Source: Bacteroidales bacterium UBA4772
Lineage (GTDB): Bacteria > Bacteroidota > Bacteroidia > Bacteroidales > VadinHA17
Length of the DNA stretch: 64,000 nt
Assembly: GCA_002403305.1 (NCBI GenBank)
Contig: DHHM01000011.1
Location: forward strand, 173,247 to 237,246
Direction: 5' to 3'
The translations under genes were made by a program, and so were the position numbers. Shown one piece after another: positions 17,501 through 24,886 of this stretch; the stretch's first letter is position 1, and each line of letters begins with the position of its first letter. A model generated the notes under the pieces. It made no database searches. It saw only the letters and a list, made by a program, of their open reading frames with translations, and was not told the origin of the DNA.

Positions 17501-17968
17501 ATCGCTGATATCACAGATGTGGTATATGTCGAACCCGGACACTTTAACAAGATGACAACGGTGGAGATGGCTGAGGAGATAGATGGCATAAACAGAATCA
17601 TGCTCGACGAAAACCGTCACTATGTCCTGATAGGTCCCGGCCGCTGGGGTTCGCGCGACAGGTTTCTGGGGATACCCGTAGCCTGGCCGCAGATATCCAA
17701 TGCCAAGGTTATAGTGGAGGTGGGACTGCCAGGATACCACCTTGACGCCTCCCTGGGGTCACACTTCTTCCACAACGTGACTTCAATGAACATAGGCTAC
17801 TTATCCGTCAACCTTGACGAAGACGAAGATACCGTGGTTTGGGATAAGCTGAACGGTCAGACAGTCATCCGCAGCGGAAAATATTTCCGCCACGTGAGGT
17901 TCCGGAAACCGCTGGTGATACGCATGGACGGGAGGAAGGGTATGGCGGTCATATCCGTCAGGGAGTGA
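14525..17968 (+). CDS. Receiver-like domains fused to a PEP-synthase-type ATP-grasp domain
   Basis: A 1147-residue cytosolic protein with an unusual layout. Residues 1-145 look like a small sensor (GAF-like) domain followed by a helix. Residues about 190-315 (EILLVASLYDAYSIEGEGRF, YDMIIIMVGVDRESP) and 335-475 (GVILIIEDLADYYSTYVPML, GVISDMRFPEKGEF, LPAVLQSSDPDN) resemble two response-regulator receiver folds. From about 590 comes a pyruvate-phosphate-dikinase N-terminal (nucleotide-binding) domain: FAGGSLGGKGRGLAFINTLI, PLAVRSSSLFEDSLSQPFSG and FYLLQVKPL. I do not see the swivelling phosphohistidine domain or the PEP-binding barrel, so it is not a complete PEP synthase. The last 170 residues (VLIGPGRWGSRDRFLG) belong to no domain I recognise. 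A nucleotide-driven phosphotransfer or signalling role is inferred only. Confidence 0.7.
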   Translation: MDEQPGKGARRDRALQQQEERLKELACINRVTLMLREGKPVEETLQQLVLLLPTAMQYPDQTAVRIIYGGKSFETPKFSQTEWKIIRNFQTIDAEGTIEIFYTTEFPEEDAGPFLKEENDLLRNVSGLITRYINSLKAREFASQTTPVPEVSENIADQSSRKLLQEFLDRYNAERDVFHDLMPFMVKEILLVASLYDAYSIEGEGRFSDHILGEYYQMSLTTLPRVTGVSGEDEAFLRLEARHYDMIIIMVGVDRESPMSLCTKIKERYPYIPTYLLVNNPSVIPYVQSQKKHGIPFDNYFVWTGESKVFFAMVKLLEDRVNVENDTKKGLSGVILIIEDLADYYSTYVPMLYTLVLEQTRNLIEEVSADELYKVLKIRARPKILLATNYEEAMLVYNKYKDSLLGVISDMRFPEKGEFNKKAGYHFISHIRQEMPNLPAVLQSSDPDNARFADELNASFINKNSETLLQDLKSFINHYLGFGHFVYRDTKGRQIAVAKSMKEFQSFLRTVPEDSLEYHAVKNHFSLWLMARGEVKIAKMINPIKLTDFNNVRELREFLLNIVKQRRREMNKGKVVNFDESHVGEETNIVSFAGGSLGGKGRGLAFINTLIYSFEVGRLTPGIRIKTPLTAIIGTDEFDLFMESNHLWDEVTRVKDYAALQRRFVAGSLSTELRNKLRIFLRINNGPLAVRSSSLFEDSLSQPFSGIFGTYLLPNNHADAEERLTQLCSAIKLVFASIYSNNSRTYFEAINYKVEQEKMAIVIQTVVGRRYGDIYYPHISGTAQSYNFYPVSHMTPTDGFAVMAVGLGQYVLDGERAFRFSPSFPDLDIVPIMDISRFSQVEFYAINMANSDVNLLEGQHAGMVKLNISRAESDGTIKHSASVLSIDDDTLVPGLYAAGPRVINFADILKYDYIPLAPTLKKVLEVFREAFGAPVEIEFAVDLTKDEDGMATFYLLQVKPLVGSGAGYTVDPDTVCDENTVLVSKKSMGNGLIADITDVVYVEPGHFNKMTTVEMAEEIDGINRIMLDENRHYVLIGPGRWGSRDRFLGIPVAWPQISNAKVIVEVGLPGYHLDASLGSHFFHNVTSMNIGYLSVNLDEDEDTVVWDKLNGQTVIRSGKYFRHVRFRKPLVIRMDGRKGMAVISVRE

Positions 17969-18845
17969 CGGAAGCTGCATAAGTTACAGCTGCGGAGTCT
18001 ATCTTCCTTATCAGCCCCTGCAATACAGCGCCAGGTCCTGCCTCGATGAACTCCTTAGCCCCGTCAGCAATCATTCTCCTAACCGTCTGGGTCCACCTGA
18101 CGGGCGAGGTGAGCTGGGCAATAAGATTATTCATGATCTCCCCGGGATCTGTCGTTGGCATGCCTGTAACATTTTGATATACAGGGCATGACGGAGAAGT
18201 GACATTTGCCCTCCTGATTGCCTCCTCAAGCTCCAGCCGTGCCGGCTCCATGCATGGCGAGTGAAAGCCGCCGCTGACGGCAAGTGGTATTATCCTCTTG
18301 CCCCCCCGCGCTTTCAGCTCTTCCGTGGCCCTGGCCACGCCCTCGACGGTGCCTGAGATCACTATCTGGCCGGGACTGTTGTAGTTTGCCGGCAGGACAA
18401 TCTCCGTCAGCGAGGCACACACTTCCTCCACAACGGCATCATCCATGCCGATCACGGCGGCCATGGTAGAGGGGGTGAGGCCGCAGGCCTTCTGCATGGC
18501 GTCAGCCCTGGCTGCCACAAGCATCAGCCCGGCATCAAAGGAGAGGGCACCGGCGGCTACCAGCGCCGAGAACTCACCGAGCGAGTGACCGGCGACCATC
18601 GCCGGGACAAAACCGGCCCCCATTGCGCGGGTGAGTATCACCGAGTGAAGGAAGATGGCCGGCTGTGTCACCCTGGTCTGCTTCAGCTCCTCGGTGGTGC
18701 CGGTGAACATGATGTCCGTGATGCGGAAGCCGAGTATGTTGTTGGCCTTCTCAAACATTTCGCGGGCTCCGGGGGATGTATCGTATAACTCCCTGCCCAT
18801 GCCGGGATACTGTGCTCCCTGCCCCGGGAAAACATATGCTTTCAT
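17958..18845 (-). CDS. fabD: Malonyl-CoA:ACP transacylase
   Basis: Loads malonyl groups onto acyl carrier protein for fatty-acid synthesis. The 295-residue protein has AYVFPGQGAQYPGMGREL at the N-terminus, the active-site Ser in VAGHSLGEFSALVAAGAL, the conserved Arg in VAARADAMQKA, and the catalytic His in AVSGGFHSPCMEPA. Length is normal. It converges on the large plus-strand gene with an 11-bp overlap of the two 3' ends. No other fab genes are adjacent. Confidence 0.94.
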   Translation of the reverse strand: MKAYVFPGQGAQYPGMGRELYDTSPGAREMFEKANNILGFRITDIMFTGTTEELKQTRVTQPAIFLHSVILTRAMGAGFVPAMVAGHSLGEFSALVAAGALSFDAGLMLVAARADAMQKACGLTPSTMAAVIGMDDAVVEEVCASLTEIVLPANYNSPGQIVISGTVEGVARATEELKARGGKRIIPLAVSGGFHSPCMEPARLELEEAIRRANVTSPSCPVYQNVTGMPTTDPGEIMNNLIAQLTSPVRWTQTVRRMIADGAKEFIEAGPGAVLQGLIRKIDSAAVTYAASVTP

Positions 18846-18874
18846 CTTTGGAAAAGAGGGTTAAAATGTTAATC

Positions 18875-19543
18875 TCAATGTAGCCTGTTTGCTATCAGGT
18901 GCATGAACTCTTCACGGGTATTCAGGTTCGAGAGGAAACAGCCGGTAAAGGCAGAGGTGGTGGTGACGGAGTTCTGCTTCTGCACTCCCCGTATCTGCAT
19001 GCACATATGTTGTGCCTCGATGACCACCGCCACACCCAGCGGCTTGAGGTTCTCCTGCAGACAGTTGCGGATCTGCGTTACCAGCCTCTCCTGCACCTGC
19101 AGCCTGGCCGCATAGGTCTCAACCACCCGCGCTATCTTGCTCAGCCCCGTGATGGTGCCGTCAGGAATATAGGCCACATGCGCCTTCCCGATGAAGGGTA
19201 GCATGTGATGCTCGCACATAGAATAAATGTCAATGTCCTTTACCAGTACCATGTGCCGGTAATCCTCACGGAAAAGCGCACTGCGGAGAATCTCGTCAGG
19301 ATCAGCCTCGTAGCCCCTGGTGAGAAAGGCCAGAGCCTTGGCAACCCTCTCGGGGGTCTTTAGCAGCCCCTCCCTGTCGGGGTCTTCACCCAGCAGCTTG
19401 AGAATCCTGCTGTAATAACCTGCTATCTCACTGATTATCTCCGGGTTCCATTGTTCAATCTTGTTGTAGTTGTCTGACAGTCTTCCGCTGCCGTCGTTTA
19501 GTTTTTCCATGTTATCCGTAATATTCAGCGTTGTTTTTGTCAT
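18875..19543 (-). CDS. folE: GTP cyclohydrolase I
   Basis: Converts GTP to 7,8-dihydroneopterin triphosphate, the first step to folate and other pterins. The 222-residue protein has LLKTPERVAKALAFLT, the zinc and active-site segment DIDIYSMCEHHMLPFIGKAH, GLSKIARVVETYAARLQVQE, and a late Cys ligand in EAQHMCMQIRGV. The ATG at 19543 gives an N-terminal extension of about 30 residues; an internal ATG at 19510 is also possible. queD lies about 50 bp upstream on the same strand, consistent with a shared pterin pathway. Confidence 0.93.
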   Translation of the reverse strand: MTKTTLNITDNMEKLNDGSGRLSDNYNKIEQWNPEIISEIAGYYSRILKLLGEDPDREGLLKTPERVAKALAFLTRGYEADPDEILRSALFREDYRHMVLVKDIDIYSMCEHHMLPFIGKAHVAYIPDGTITGLSKIARVVETYAARLQVQERLVTQIRNCLQENLKPLGVAVVIEAQHMCMQIRGVQKQNSVTTTSAFTGCFLSNLNTREEFMHLIANRLH

Positions 19544-19596
19544 TTGGCACCGTGTTGTCTGCCATTATTGATTTTTTAATGGCTTTTGGCTCCGCG

Positions 19597-20007
19597 TTAT
19601 CCGTAATACTCAACATAATTGTTTTCCGTCTCCTCCACCCTGACACAGTGCAGTAGCGCCCCCTCTGCGGCCAGGGGGGCCTTGAGCTCATCCCAGATGG
19701 CCATGGCAAGACTCTCCGTGGTGGCTACCCAGCCTGCCATGAAGTCGGTCTCGAGATTCATGTTTTTATGGTCAAGCTTGACAATCACCTTCTCGTTGAT
19801 GATCTCCTTTAGCCGGGTAGCATTCATGAAGTATCCGACGTCAGGATCCAACTCTCCCTTAACTGTCACCTTCAGAACATAGTTATGACCATGCCATAGA
19901 GGGTTCGAACACTTGCCGTAAATCTTATTGTTCTCCTCATCGCTGAGACCTGGCCGGAACATCCGGTGGGCAGCACTGAACCTCTCTCGTCGTGTCAGGT
20001 AGATCAT
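19597..20007 (-). CDS. queD: 6-carboxy/6-pyruvoyl tetrahydropterin synthase
   Basis: 136 residues. The zinc-binding and catalytic pattern is intact: the His in RRERFSAAHRMF, the Cys in IYGKCSNPLWHGHNY and the two His of the HGHNY motif. This family converts dihydroneopterin triphosphate, the FolE product, to 6-carboxytetrahydropterin (queuosine route) or 6-pyruvoyl tetrahydropterin. The bacterial context favours QueD, but the 6-pyruvoyl role cannot be excluded. It is the first gene of a probable queD-folE transcript from the -7 element at 20052-20059. Confidence 0.87.
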   Translation of the reverse strand: MIYLTRRERFSAAHRMFRPGLSDEENNKIYGKCSNPLWHGHNYVLKVTVKGELDPDVGYFMNATRLKEIINEKVIVKLDHKNMNLETDFMAGWVATTESLAMAIWDELKAPLAAEGALLHCVRVEETENNYVEYYG

Positions 20008-20051
20008 AGCCTTTGAGTTAAATGGTTGCCTGAAATAGGAGTTATTATATC

Positions 20052-20059
20052 CAAATATA
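20052..20059 (-). promoter_or_regulatory. queD -7 promoter element
   Basis: On the minus strand this reads TATATTTG, an exact TAnnTTTG match, 44 nt upstream of the queD ATG. It lies in the short spacer shared with the divergent mqnB gene. Confidence 0.55.
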
Positions 20060-20076
20060 ATATATTTATCCTTCCT

Positions 20077-20754
20077 ATGACGGCAAAGGAGATGAATGAG
20101 ACCCTGTCAGATATTCTTTTAGCGGTGGCGCACCCCTCCGAGGAGGAGGCTGTGCGTGAGGCTGTCACCGGCAGCTGCTGCGAGATACTTGTTACGGGTG
20201 TCGGCGGGGCAGCAATGTCATGGGCTCTGCAGAAACGGTTTGCGGCAGGCCCTCTGCCCTCTCTGGTGATAGGGGCGGGCATAGCAGGAAGTTACTCGGC
20301 GGCGGTGGTACCGGGGGAGGTGGTGTTAGCACGTTCCGACTGCTTTGCGGATATGGGTGTCGATGATAACGGGACCTTCCGCTCACTCTTCCGGGCAAAC
20401 CTCGCCGATCCGGACAGCTACCCCTTCAGCGGGGGAAGGATATATTGCAGCGGCAGGCTCTTTGACCTAGCTGCCCGGAAATACAAAACTGTGACCGCCG
20501 CCACGGTGAACATGTCGTCCGGATCAGCCCCGGTAATAGAAAGGATTCGCAAAGCCTGGAACCCGGAGATAGAGACGATGGAGGGGGCGTGGCTGGCGTA
20601 CACCTGTTCCATGGCTCATACCGAATGGCTCTCGGTGAGGGCCATATCCAACATGGTGGAGCCGCGCAACACCCTGAACTGGGATATAACCCTGGCACTG
20701 GGGAATCTTCAGGAGGCGATGAAGGAGATACTCAAAATCATGGCAGAAGGATGA
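20077..20754 (+). CDS. mqnB: Futalosine hydrolase
   Basis: Cleaves futalosine to dehypoxanthinylfutalosine plus hypoxanthine in the alternative menaquinone pathway. About 225 residues of the nucleoside-phosphorylase fold: ILLAVAHPSEEEAV, ILVTGVGGAAMSWAL, LVIGAGIAGSYSAAVVPGEVVL, then VNMSSGSAP and a late ETMEGAWLAYTC and RAISNMVEPRN (substrate loop). The ATG at 20077 is chosen over an open-frame extension to 20026; 20092 is also possible. It overlaps mqnD by 4 bp (ATGA), and the pairing of these two genes is strong evidence for both calls. Confidence 0.88.
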   Translation: MTAKEMNETLSDILLAVAHPSEEEAVREAVTGSCCEILVTGVGGAAMSWALQKRFAAGPLPSLVIGAGIAGSYSAAVVPGEVVLARSDCFADMGVDDNGTFRSLFRANLADPDSYPFSGGRIYCSGRLFDLAARKYKTVTAATVNMSSGSAPVIERIRKAWNPEIETMEGAWLAYTCSMAHTEWLSVRAISNMVEPRNTLNWDITLALGNLQEAMKEILKIMAEG

Positions 20755-21581
20755 AACTGACACTCGGATTCTCACCCTGTCCCAATGACACCTTTATCTT
20801 CGAGGCGATGGTCCACGGCAGGATTGACACGGAGGGACTTGACTTCGACTGGTTCCTGGCCGACGTCGAGGAGCTCAACAGTCGTGCCATGGAGCGCAGC
20901 GTTGACATCACGAAGATGAGCTATCACGCCTATGCCGTGGCAGCTCATAACTATCTCATACTCGACTCAGGCAGCGCCCTCGGACGCGGCAACGGCCCGC
21001 TGGTGGTGAGCAAGCGCAGGATATGGCCCGATGAACTGAACGAAGCCCTCATTGCCATACCGGGGGAAAACACCACCGCCAACCTGCTTTTCAGCATCTT
21101 CTGGCCGGATGCAACACGCAAGAGCGAATACCTCTTCTCCGATATCCCGGAGGCCATCCTCTCGGGTGAGGTTGACGCCGGCGTGATAATCCATGAGACA
21201 AGGTTTACCTACCAGGCAATGGGACTGCTCAGGGTGGCCGACACCGGGGAGATGTGGGAGAAGCTGACGGGAGGTATGCCATTGCCACTGGGCGGAATAG
21301 TGGTCAGCCGCGACCTCGACGCCGCCACTGCAGAGAAGATCAACAGGTGTGTACGGCGCAGCATTGAGTATGCCTTCGCCAATCCCGGTCACTCGGTAGA
21401 TTTCATAGCAAAGAATGCCCGCGAGACGGAGGCCGCAGTCACAGCTGAACATATCAGGCTTTATGTCAACAGCTACAGCCTGTCGCTGGGTCAGGAGGGG
21501 AGAGAGGCTGTAGAACGACTGCTGGAACTGGCCCGTGAAAGGAAGCTGACAGGATCACTTCCCGACAGGATATTTCTCTGA
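20751..21581 (+). CDS. mqnD: 1,4-dihydroxy-6-naphthoate synthase
   Basis: Late step of the futalosine menaquinone pathway, cleaving cyclic dehypoxanthinylfutalosine. About 276 residues of the periplasmic-binding-protein-like MqnA/MqnD fold. The start MKLTLGFSPCPNDTFIFEAM is diagnostic, followed by DVEELNSRAMERSVDITKMSYHAYA, GRGNGPLVVSKR, IPGENTTANLL and DAGVIIHETRFTY. The ATG at 20751 overlaps the mqnB stop. mqnA and mqnC are not in this window. Confidence 0.92.
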   Translation: MKLTLGFSPCPNDTFIFEAMVHGRIDTEGLDFDWFLADVEELNSRAMERSVDITKMSYHAYAVAAHNYLILDSGSALGRGNGPLVVSKRRIWPDELNEALIAIPGENTTANLLFSIFWPDATRKSEYLFSDIPEAILSGEVDAGVIIHETRFTYQAMGLLRVADTGEMWEKLTGGMPLPLGGIVVSRDLDAATAEKINRCVRRSIEYAFANPGHSVDFIAKNARETEAAVTAEHIRLYVNSYSLSLGQEGREAVERLLELARERKLTGSLPDRIFL

Positions 21582-21646
21582 TGATTCTTTCCTCTCTGAG
21601 CTCTATTTAGTATCTTTACGTAGAAATCTAAATATCCGATCAACTC

Positions 21647-22240
21647 ATGAAATTTGAACTGCCACCCCTCAGTTACTCTCCGGAAGCCCTCGTCCCTCAT
21701 CTGAGCCGCGAGACACTTGAGTACCATCATGGCAAGCATCATCTTGCCTATGTCAACAATCTCAACAACCTCCTTCCCGGTTCACCGTTTGAGGAGGCCA
21801 CGCTTGAGACAATGATCCGGAAGGCCGACGGCGGAATCTTTAACAATGCTGCCCAGGTGTGGAACCACACATTTTATTTTGCCAGCTTCTCACCGTCAGG
21901 AAAGAGAGAGCCCTCAGGCACAGTGGCCAAAGCCATTGAGGCTGAATACGGATCATTTGATGCTTTCAAAGAGGCATTCACCAAGGCAGCCACGTCACTC
22001 TTCGGGTCGGGTTGGGCATGGCTCTGCATGAAGCCCGATGGCAGGCTTACCATCACACAGGAGTCGAACGCCGGCAACCCTCTGCGGGCAGGACTGGTGC
22101 CGCTGATGACATGCGATGTCTGGGAGCATGCATACTATATCGATTACCGGAATAAGAGACCTGATTATTTAAGTAATTTCTGGGAGCTGATCGACTGGAG
22201 AGTCATTGGCGAACGGTACGATGAGGCACTAAAAAAATAA
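21647..22240 (+). CDS. Fe/Mn superoxide dismutase
   Basis: Dismutates superoxide in the cytosol. 197 residues. The four metal ligands are visible in YHHGKHHLAYV (His), VWNHTFYF (His) and DVWEHAYYIDYRNKRPDYL (Asp and His), and GSGWAWL is present. The N-terminal KFELPPLSYSPEALVPHLS is standard. Fe or Mn preference cannot be set by eye. A near-match promoter element TATCTTTA lies at 21611-21618, 28 nt upstream of the ATG. Its presence suits an anaerobe that tolerates oxygen. Confidence 0.94.
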   Translation: MKFELPPLSYSPEALVPHLSRETLEYHHGKHHLAYVNNLNNLLPGSPFEEATLETMIRKADGGIFNNAAQVWNHTFYFASFSPSGKREPSGTVAKAIEAEYGSFDAFKEAFTKAATSLFGSGWAWLCMKPDGRLTITQESNAGNPLRAGLVPLMTCDVWEHAYYIDYRNKRPDYLSNFWELIDWRVIGERYDEALKK

Positions 22241-22255
22241 CTGCTTTATTTTCCC

Positions 22256-22263
22256 TATCTTTG
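22256..22263 (+). promoter_or_regulatory. Nitroreductase -7 promoter element
   Basis: TATCTTTG matches TAnnTTTG and lies 10 nt before the ATG at 22274, so the leader would be very short. The internal ATG at 22280 is an alternative start. Confidence 0.5.
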
Positions 22264-22273
22264 GCGAAAATTT

Positions 22274-22852
22274 ATGAAAATGAATCTCCGCCAGCTAATA
22301 GAAAAAAACAGGGCGGTACGCCGGTTTGACGAGAGTCATCCGGTATCTGCCGAAACACTGGTGTCACTTATCGACCTGGCAAGACTGTCAGCCTCCGCTG
22401 CCAATCGCCAGCCCCTGAAATATATCCTTGTCACGGAGCCGGATCAGCGGGATCTGGTCTTTCCCTGCCTCGCATGGGCCGGTTACCTTGCCAACTGGGA
22501 GGGACCTGCAAAGGGTGAGCGGCCTCCGGCATACATAGTAATATTGGGCGACAAGGAGATCTCCGATTCCTTCGGCGTAGATCACGGTATTGCGTCGCAG
22601 AGCATCATGCTCGGCGCCACCGAGGCAGGTCTCGCCGGGTGCATAATCGCCTCTGTGAAGAAAGAGCGCCTGAGAAGTGCCCTGGAGATACCCCGCGACT
22701 ATGAGATACTGCTCGTGCTGGCCCTCGGCAAAGCCGCAGAGGAGGTGGTGCTGGAAGCCGCCGCGGATAATGACATCAAATACTGGAGGGATGAAAAGGG
22801 TGTTCATCACGTTCCCAAGAGAGCGCTCGACGAGATCATACTGCGCAGATAA
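22274..22852 (+). CDS. Nitroreductase-family flavoprotein
   Basis: 192 residues of the FMN-dependent nitroreductase fold. The FMN-binding Arg pair is in NRAVRRFDESHPV, followed by RLSASAANRQPLKYILV. The middle segment GVDHGIASQSIMLGATEAGLAG and the C-terminal VLALGKAAEEVVLE fit the family. Members reduce nitro compounds, quinones or flavins with NAD(P)H; the physiological substrate is not evident. The gene's 3' end overlaps the likely start of the next gene in another frame. Confidence 0.85.
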   Translation: MKMNLRQLIEKNRAVRRFDESHPVSAETLVSLIDLARLSASAANRQPLKYILVTEPDQRDLVFPCLAWAGYLANWEGPAKGERPPAYIVILGDKEISDSFGVDHGIASQSIMLGATEAGLAGCIIASVKKERLRSALEIPRDYEILLVLALGKAAEEVVLEAAADNDIKYWRDEKGVHHVPKRALDEIILRR

Positions 22853-23573
22853 GCAGTCACCGCTGCGGCTGTTGCCTCTCCTCCTCCTTGCTGCCTTCAT
22901 GACGCGGGGAACGGAAGCACAGGATCTTCAGCCAATGCTCTTTCATGGTGTCATCCTTGACGCTGACACGCGCGAGCCGCTGACCGGTGCCCATTATACG
23001 GTTAAGAACAGAAGTGCGGGAGCAGCCGACAGCAGAGGCATGTTCTCATTCTATGCCCGCCATAATGACACCATAACCTTTACTTCTGTGGGGTACCGTA
23101 CTTTCATCATGACTGTGGCCGACACGCTAAGGGCCAAAGAGTACGTGGCGGCGATATGGCTCAGCACCGATACTCTCATGATACCTGCGGTGGTGGTCAT
23201 GCCACGGCTGGGTAACATAAAGGCTGCTATAATGTCCGAGCCGCCGGCAGCAAACCAGGAGCTTATCAACGCCACAAACAACCTGAAGATAGCTGTCTGG
23301 CAGGGAATCACCAGTGCCAGCAGGCTGGAAGACCCGGCTTCCAACTATGAGCTTCTGCGGCAGAAACAGCGTATCGATGCCTACGAGAAGGGCGGTATAC
23401 CATCATCCCAGATGGTGTCCCTCAGTCCCTTCACAATCATACCACTGATCTATATCCTCGCCAAAGGCCTCCCCGAGGATCCGGAGCCGCCAAAACCCTA
23501 CATCTCCGTCCGGGAACTGGAGAAGCTCCGCAATATGCATGATTCGATTGTTTTTAAGGGGCCGGTCAGGTAG
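22791..23573 (+). CDS. Secreted protein with carboxypeptidase-like regulatory domain
   Basis: About 260 residues with a signal peptide (LLPLLLLAAFMTRGTEAQ). The mature N-terminus FHGVILDADTREPLTGAHYTVKN...GMFSFYARHNDTITFTSVGYRTF is a CarboxypepD_reg-like (DUF4480-type) beta-sandwich, common in Bacteroidota envelope proteins. The C-terminal half (IPAVVVMPRLGN onward) contains a short hydrophobic segment (FTIIPLIYILAKGL) and is otherwise unassigned. The start is uncertain: the ATG at 22791 would overlap the nitroreductase by 62 bp, and the signal peptide needs a start not far upstream of about 22850. Function unknown. Confidence 0.65.
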   Translation: MKRVFITFPRERSTRSYCADKQSPLRLLPLLLLAAFMTRGTEAQDLQPMLFHGVILDADTREPLTGAHYTVKNRSAGAADSRGMFSFYARHNDTITFTSVGYRTFIMTVADTLRAKEYVAAIWLSTDTLMIPAVVVMPRLGNIKAAIMSEPPAANQELINATNNLKIAVWQGITSASRLEDPASNYELLRQKQRIDAYEKGGIPSSQMVSLSPFTIIPLIYILAKGLPEDPEPPKPYISVRELEKLRNMHDSIVFKGPVR

Positions 23574-23577
23574 TTGC

Positions 23578-23700
23578 CAGTCTTCAGTCCACAGTCTTCA
23601 GTCCACAGTCTTCAGTCCACAGTCTTCAGTCCACAGTCGGCAGTCCACAGTCTTCAGTCCACAGTCTTCAGTCCACAGTCGGCAGTCCACAGTCGGCAGT
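23578..23700 (+). repeat. Heptamer array (CAGTCNN), 17 units
   Basis: Seventeen contiguous 7-bp units, all CAGTC plus two variable bases: CAGTCTT, CAGTCCA and CAGTCGG, often alternating CAGTCTT-CAGTCCA so that a 14-bp period is also visible. It starts 4 bp after the preceding stop codon. It is followed (about 23720-23772) by AT-rich short repeats of TTAATAA and TTCTTAA type. The same heptamer family occurs at 35059, 41748 and 48271. Nothing else is seen between 23574 and 23791. Confidence 0.9.
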
Positions 23701-23791
23701 CAGCGGTATAAATGCCTGATTATGAATTAATAATTAATAATTAATAATTCTTAATTCTTAATTCTTAATTCCCCCAACTACTGCCTACCCT

Positions 23792-24703
23792 CTATCCCTT
23801 ATAGAATAGTGCCTTGATAATATGCTCGGCCATCTTCGGGTTCTCCTTCAGCCTCCTTGTTGAGTAGCCGAACCACTTCGTCCCGAAGGGGACGTAGACC
23901 CTCATCCGGTGACCGGCATCAATGATGCTCTTGCGCAGCTTCGGTGTGACACCGTAGAGCATCTGGAACTCGTACATGTTTTTCGGTACGTTATATTTTT
24001 TGATGAGCTCGTAGGCACCATCTATCAAAGGCCTGTCGTGGGTGGCAATGCCAACATAAACCCTGTTTTTGAACAGCAGCTCCAGATCCCTGAGATAGTG
24101 CATGTTAACCTCCTCATACTTCTTGTATGCTATCTCCTCGGGTTCTACGTATATCCCCTTGCAGAGCCTGAAATTTGTAGGTATCTCCGGGGTGTTCATG
24201 TCAAGCATCTTCTCCAGGTCACTGTATGTCCTTCTCATGTAAGCCTGTACCACCAGCCCGACGTTCTTCGGGAACTCGGCATGAAGGCGGCGGTAGAGTT
24301 CAATTTCAAGATCGGTACAGGGCGAGTCCTCCATGTCTATCCTGCAGAAGTTATTGTATGAGGCGGCCTTCATCACTATCTCGCGCATCAACCTGTAGCA
24401 TGCCTCCTTGTCTATCAGCAGGCCAAAGCTTGTGGGCTTGAGCGAATAGTTACCGTCTATGCCCTGTCTCTCCGTCTCATCGATGAGATCGAGATACTCC
24501 TGCTTGTTGGCCTCGGCCTCATCGAGCGACTCTATGAATTCACCCAGTATATCGAGGGTAACCATCATACCCTGTTCGTTGAGCTCCTTTGAGACACGCA
24601 TTGCATCGGACATCTTCTCTCCTGAGATATAGGCGCGCGAAAATATCCAGATGAACTTCTTCGGGAAGTACGGTAGTATAGAGGCAATGAGCTTGTTGAA
24701 CAT
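23792..24703 (-). CDS. Proline dehydrogenase
   Basis: Flavin enzyme oxidising L-proline to pyrroline-5-carboxylate, passing electrons to quinone. About 303 residues from the ATG at 24703 (MFNKLIASILPYFPKKF), the stand-alone PRODH length. The TIM-barrel motifs are present: LKPTSFGLL, RIDMEDSPCTDLEIELYRRL, RLCKGIYVEPEEIAYKKYEE, GIATHDRPLIDGAYELI and YEFQMLYGV, ending with the substrate-binding FGYSTRRLKENP. A -7 element lies 27 nt upstream. The neighbouring giant Fe-S/FAD oxidoreductase on the same strand suggests a shared amino-acid oxidation role. No P5C dehydrogenase is in the window. Confidence 0.9.
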   Translation of the reverse strand: MFNKLIASILPYFPKKFIWIFSRAYISGEKMSDAMRVSKELNEQGMMVTLDILGEFIESLDEAEANKQEYLDLIDETERQGIDGNYSLKPTSFGLLIDKEACYRLMREIVMKAASYNNFCRIDMEDSPCTDLEIELYRRLHAEFPKNVGLVVQAYMRRTYSDLEKMLDMNTPEIPTNFRLCKGIYVEPEEIAYKKYEEVNMHYLRDLELLFKNRVYVGIATHDRPLIDGAYELIKKYNVPKNMYEFQMLYGVTPKLRKSIIDAGHRMRVYVPFGTKWFGYSTRRLKENPKMAEHIIKALFYKG

Positions 24704-24730
24704 TATCAGCTGTTTTGGAAATCTGGAGCT

Positions 24731-24738
24731 CAAAGATA
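24731..24738 (-). promoter_or_regulatory. Proline dehydrogenase -7 promoter element
   Basis: Minus-strand TATCTTTG, an exact TAnnTTTG match, 27 nt before the ATG at 24703, so the gene is not simply dependent on the upstream oxidoreductase transcript. Confidence 0.5.
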
Positions 24739-24886
24739 TAAAAAAGCTAAATATGGCACACCGGGCTGTAAGGTTTCACTCCCGGTCCTTCACTGCCTAC
24801 GGTGACTCTTACTGCCCGGGCTCCGCAAAGATCCGGCAGCGCCGGATCTTGCCTGCAGGAGAGGCCTCCCATGGCTTTCCGTCCCG

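Noticed and set aside
23578..23700. CRISPR array
   Set aside because: Units are 7 or 14 bp and contiguous, with no unique spacers and no cas genes in the window.
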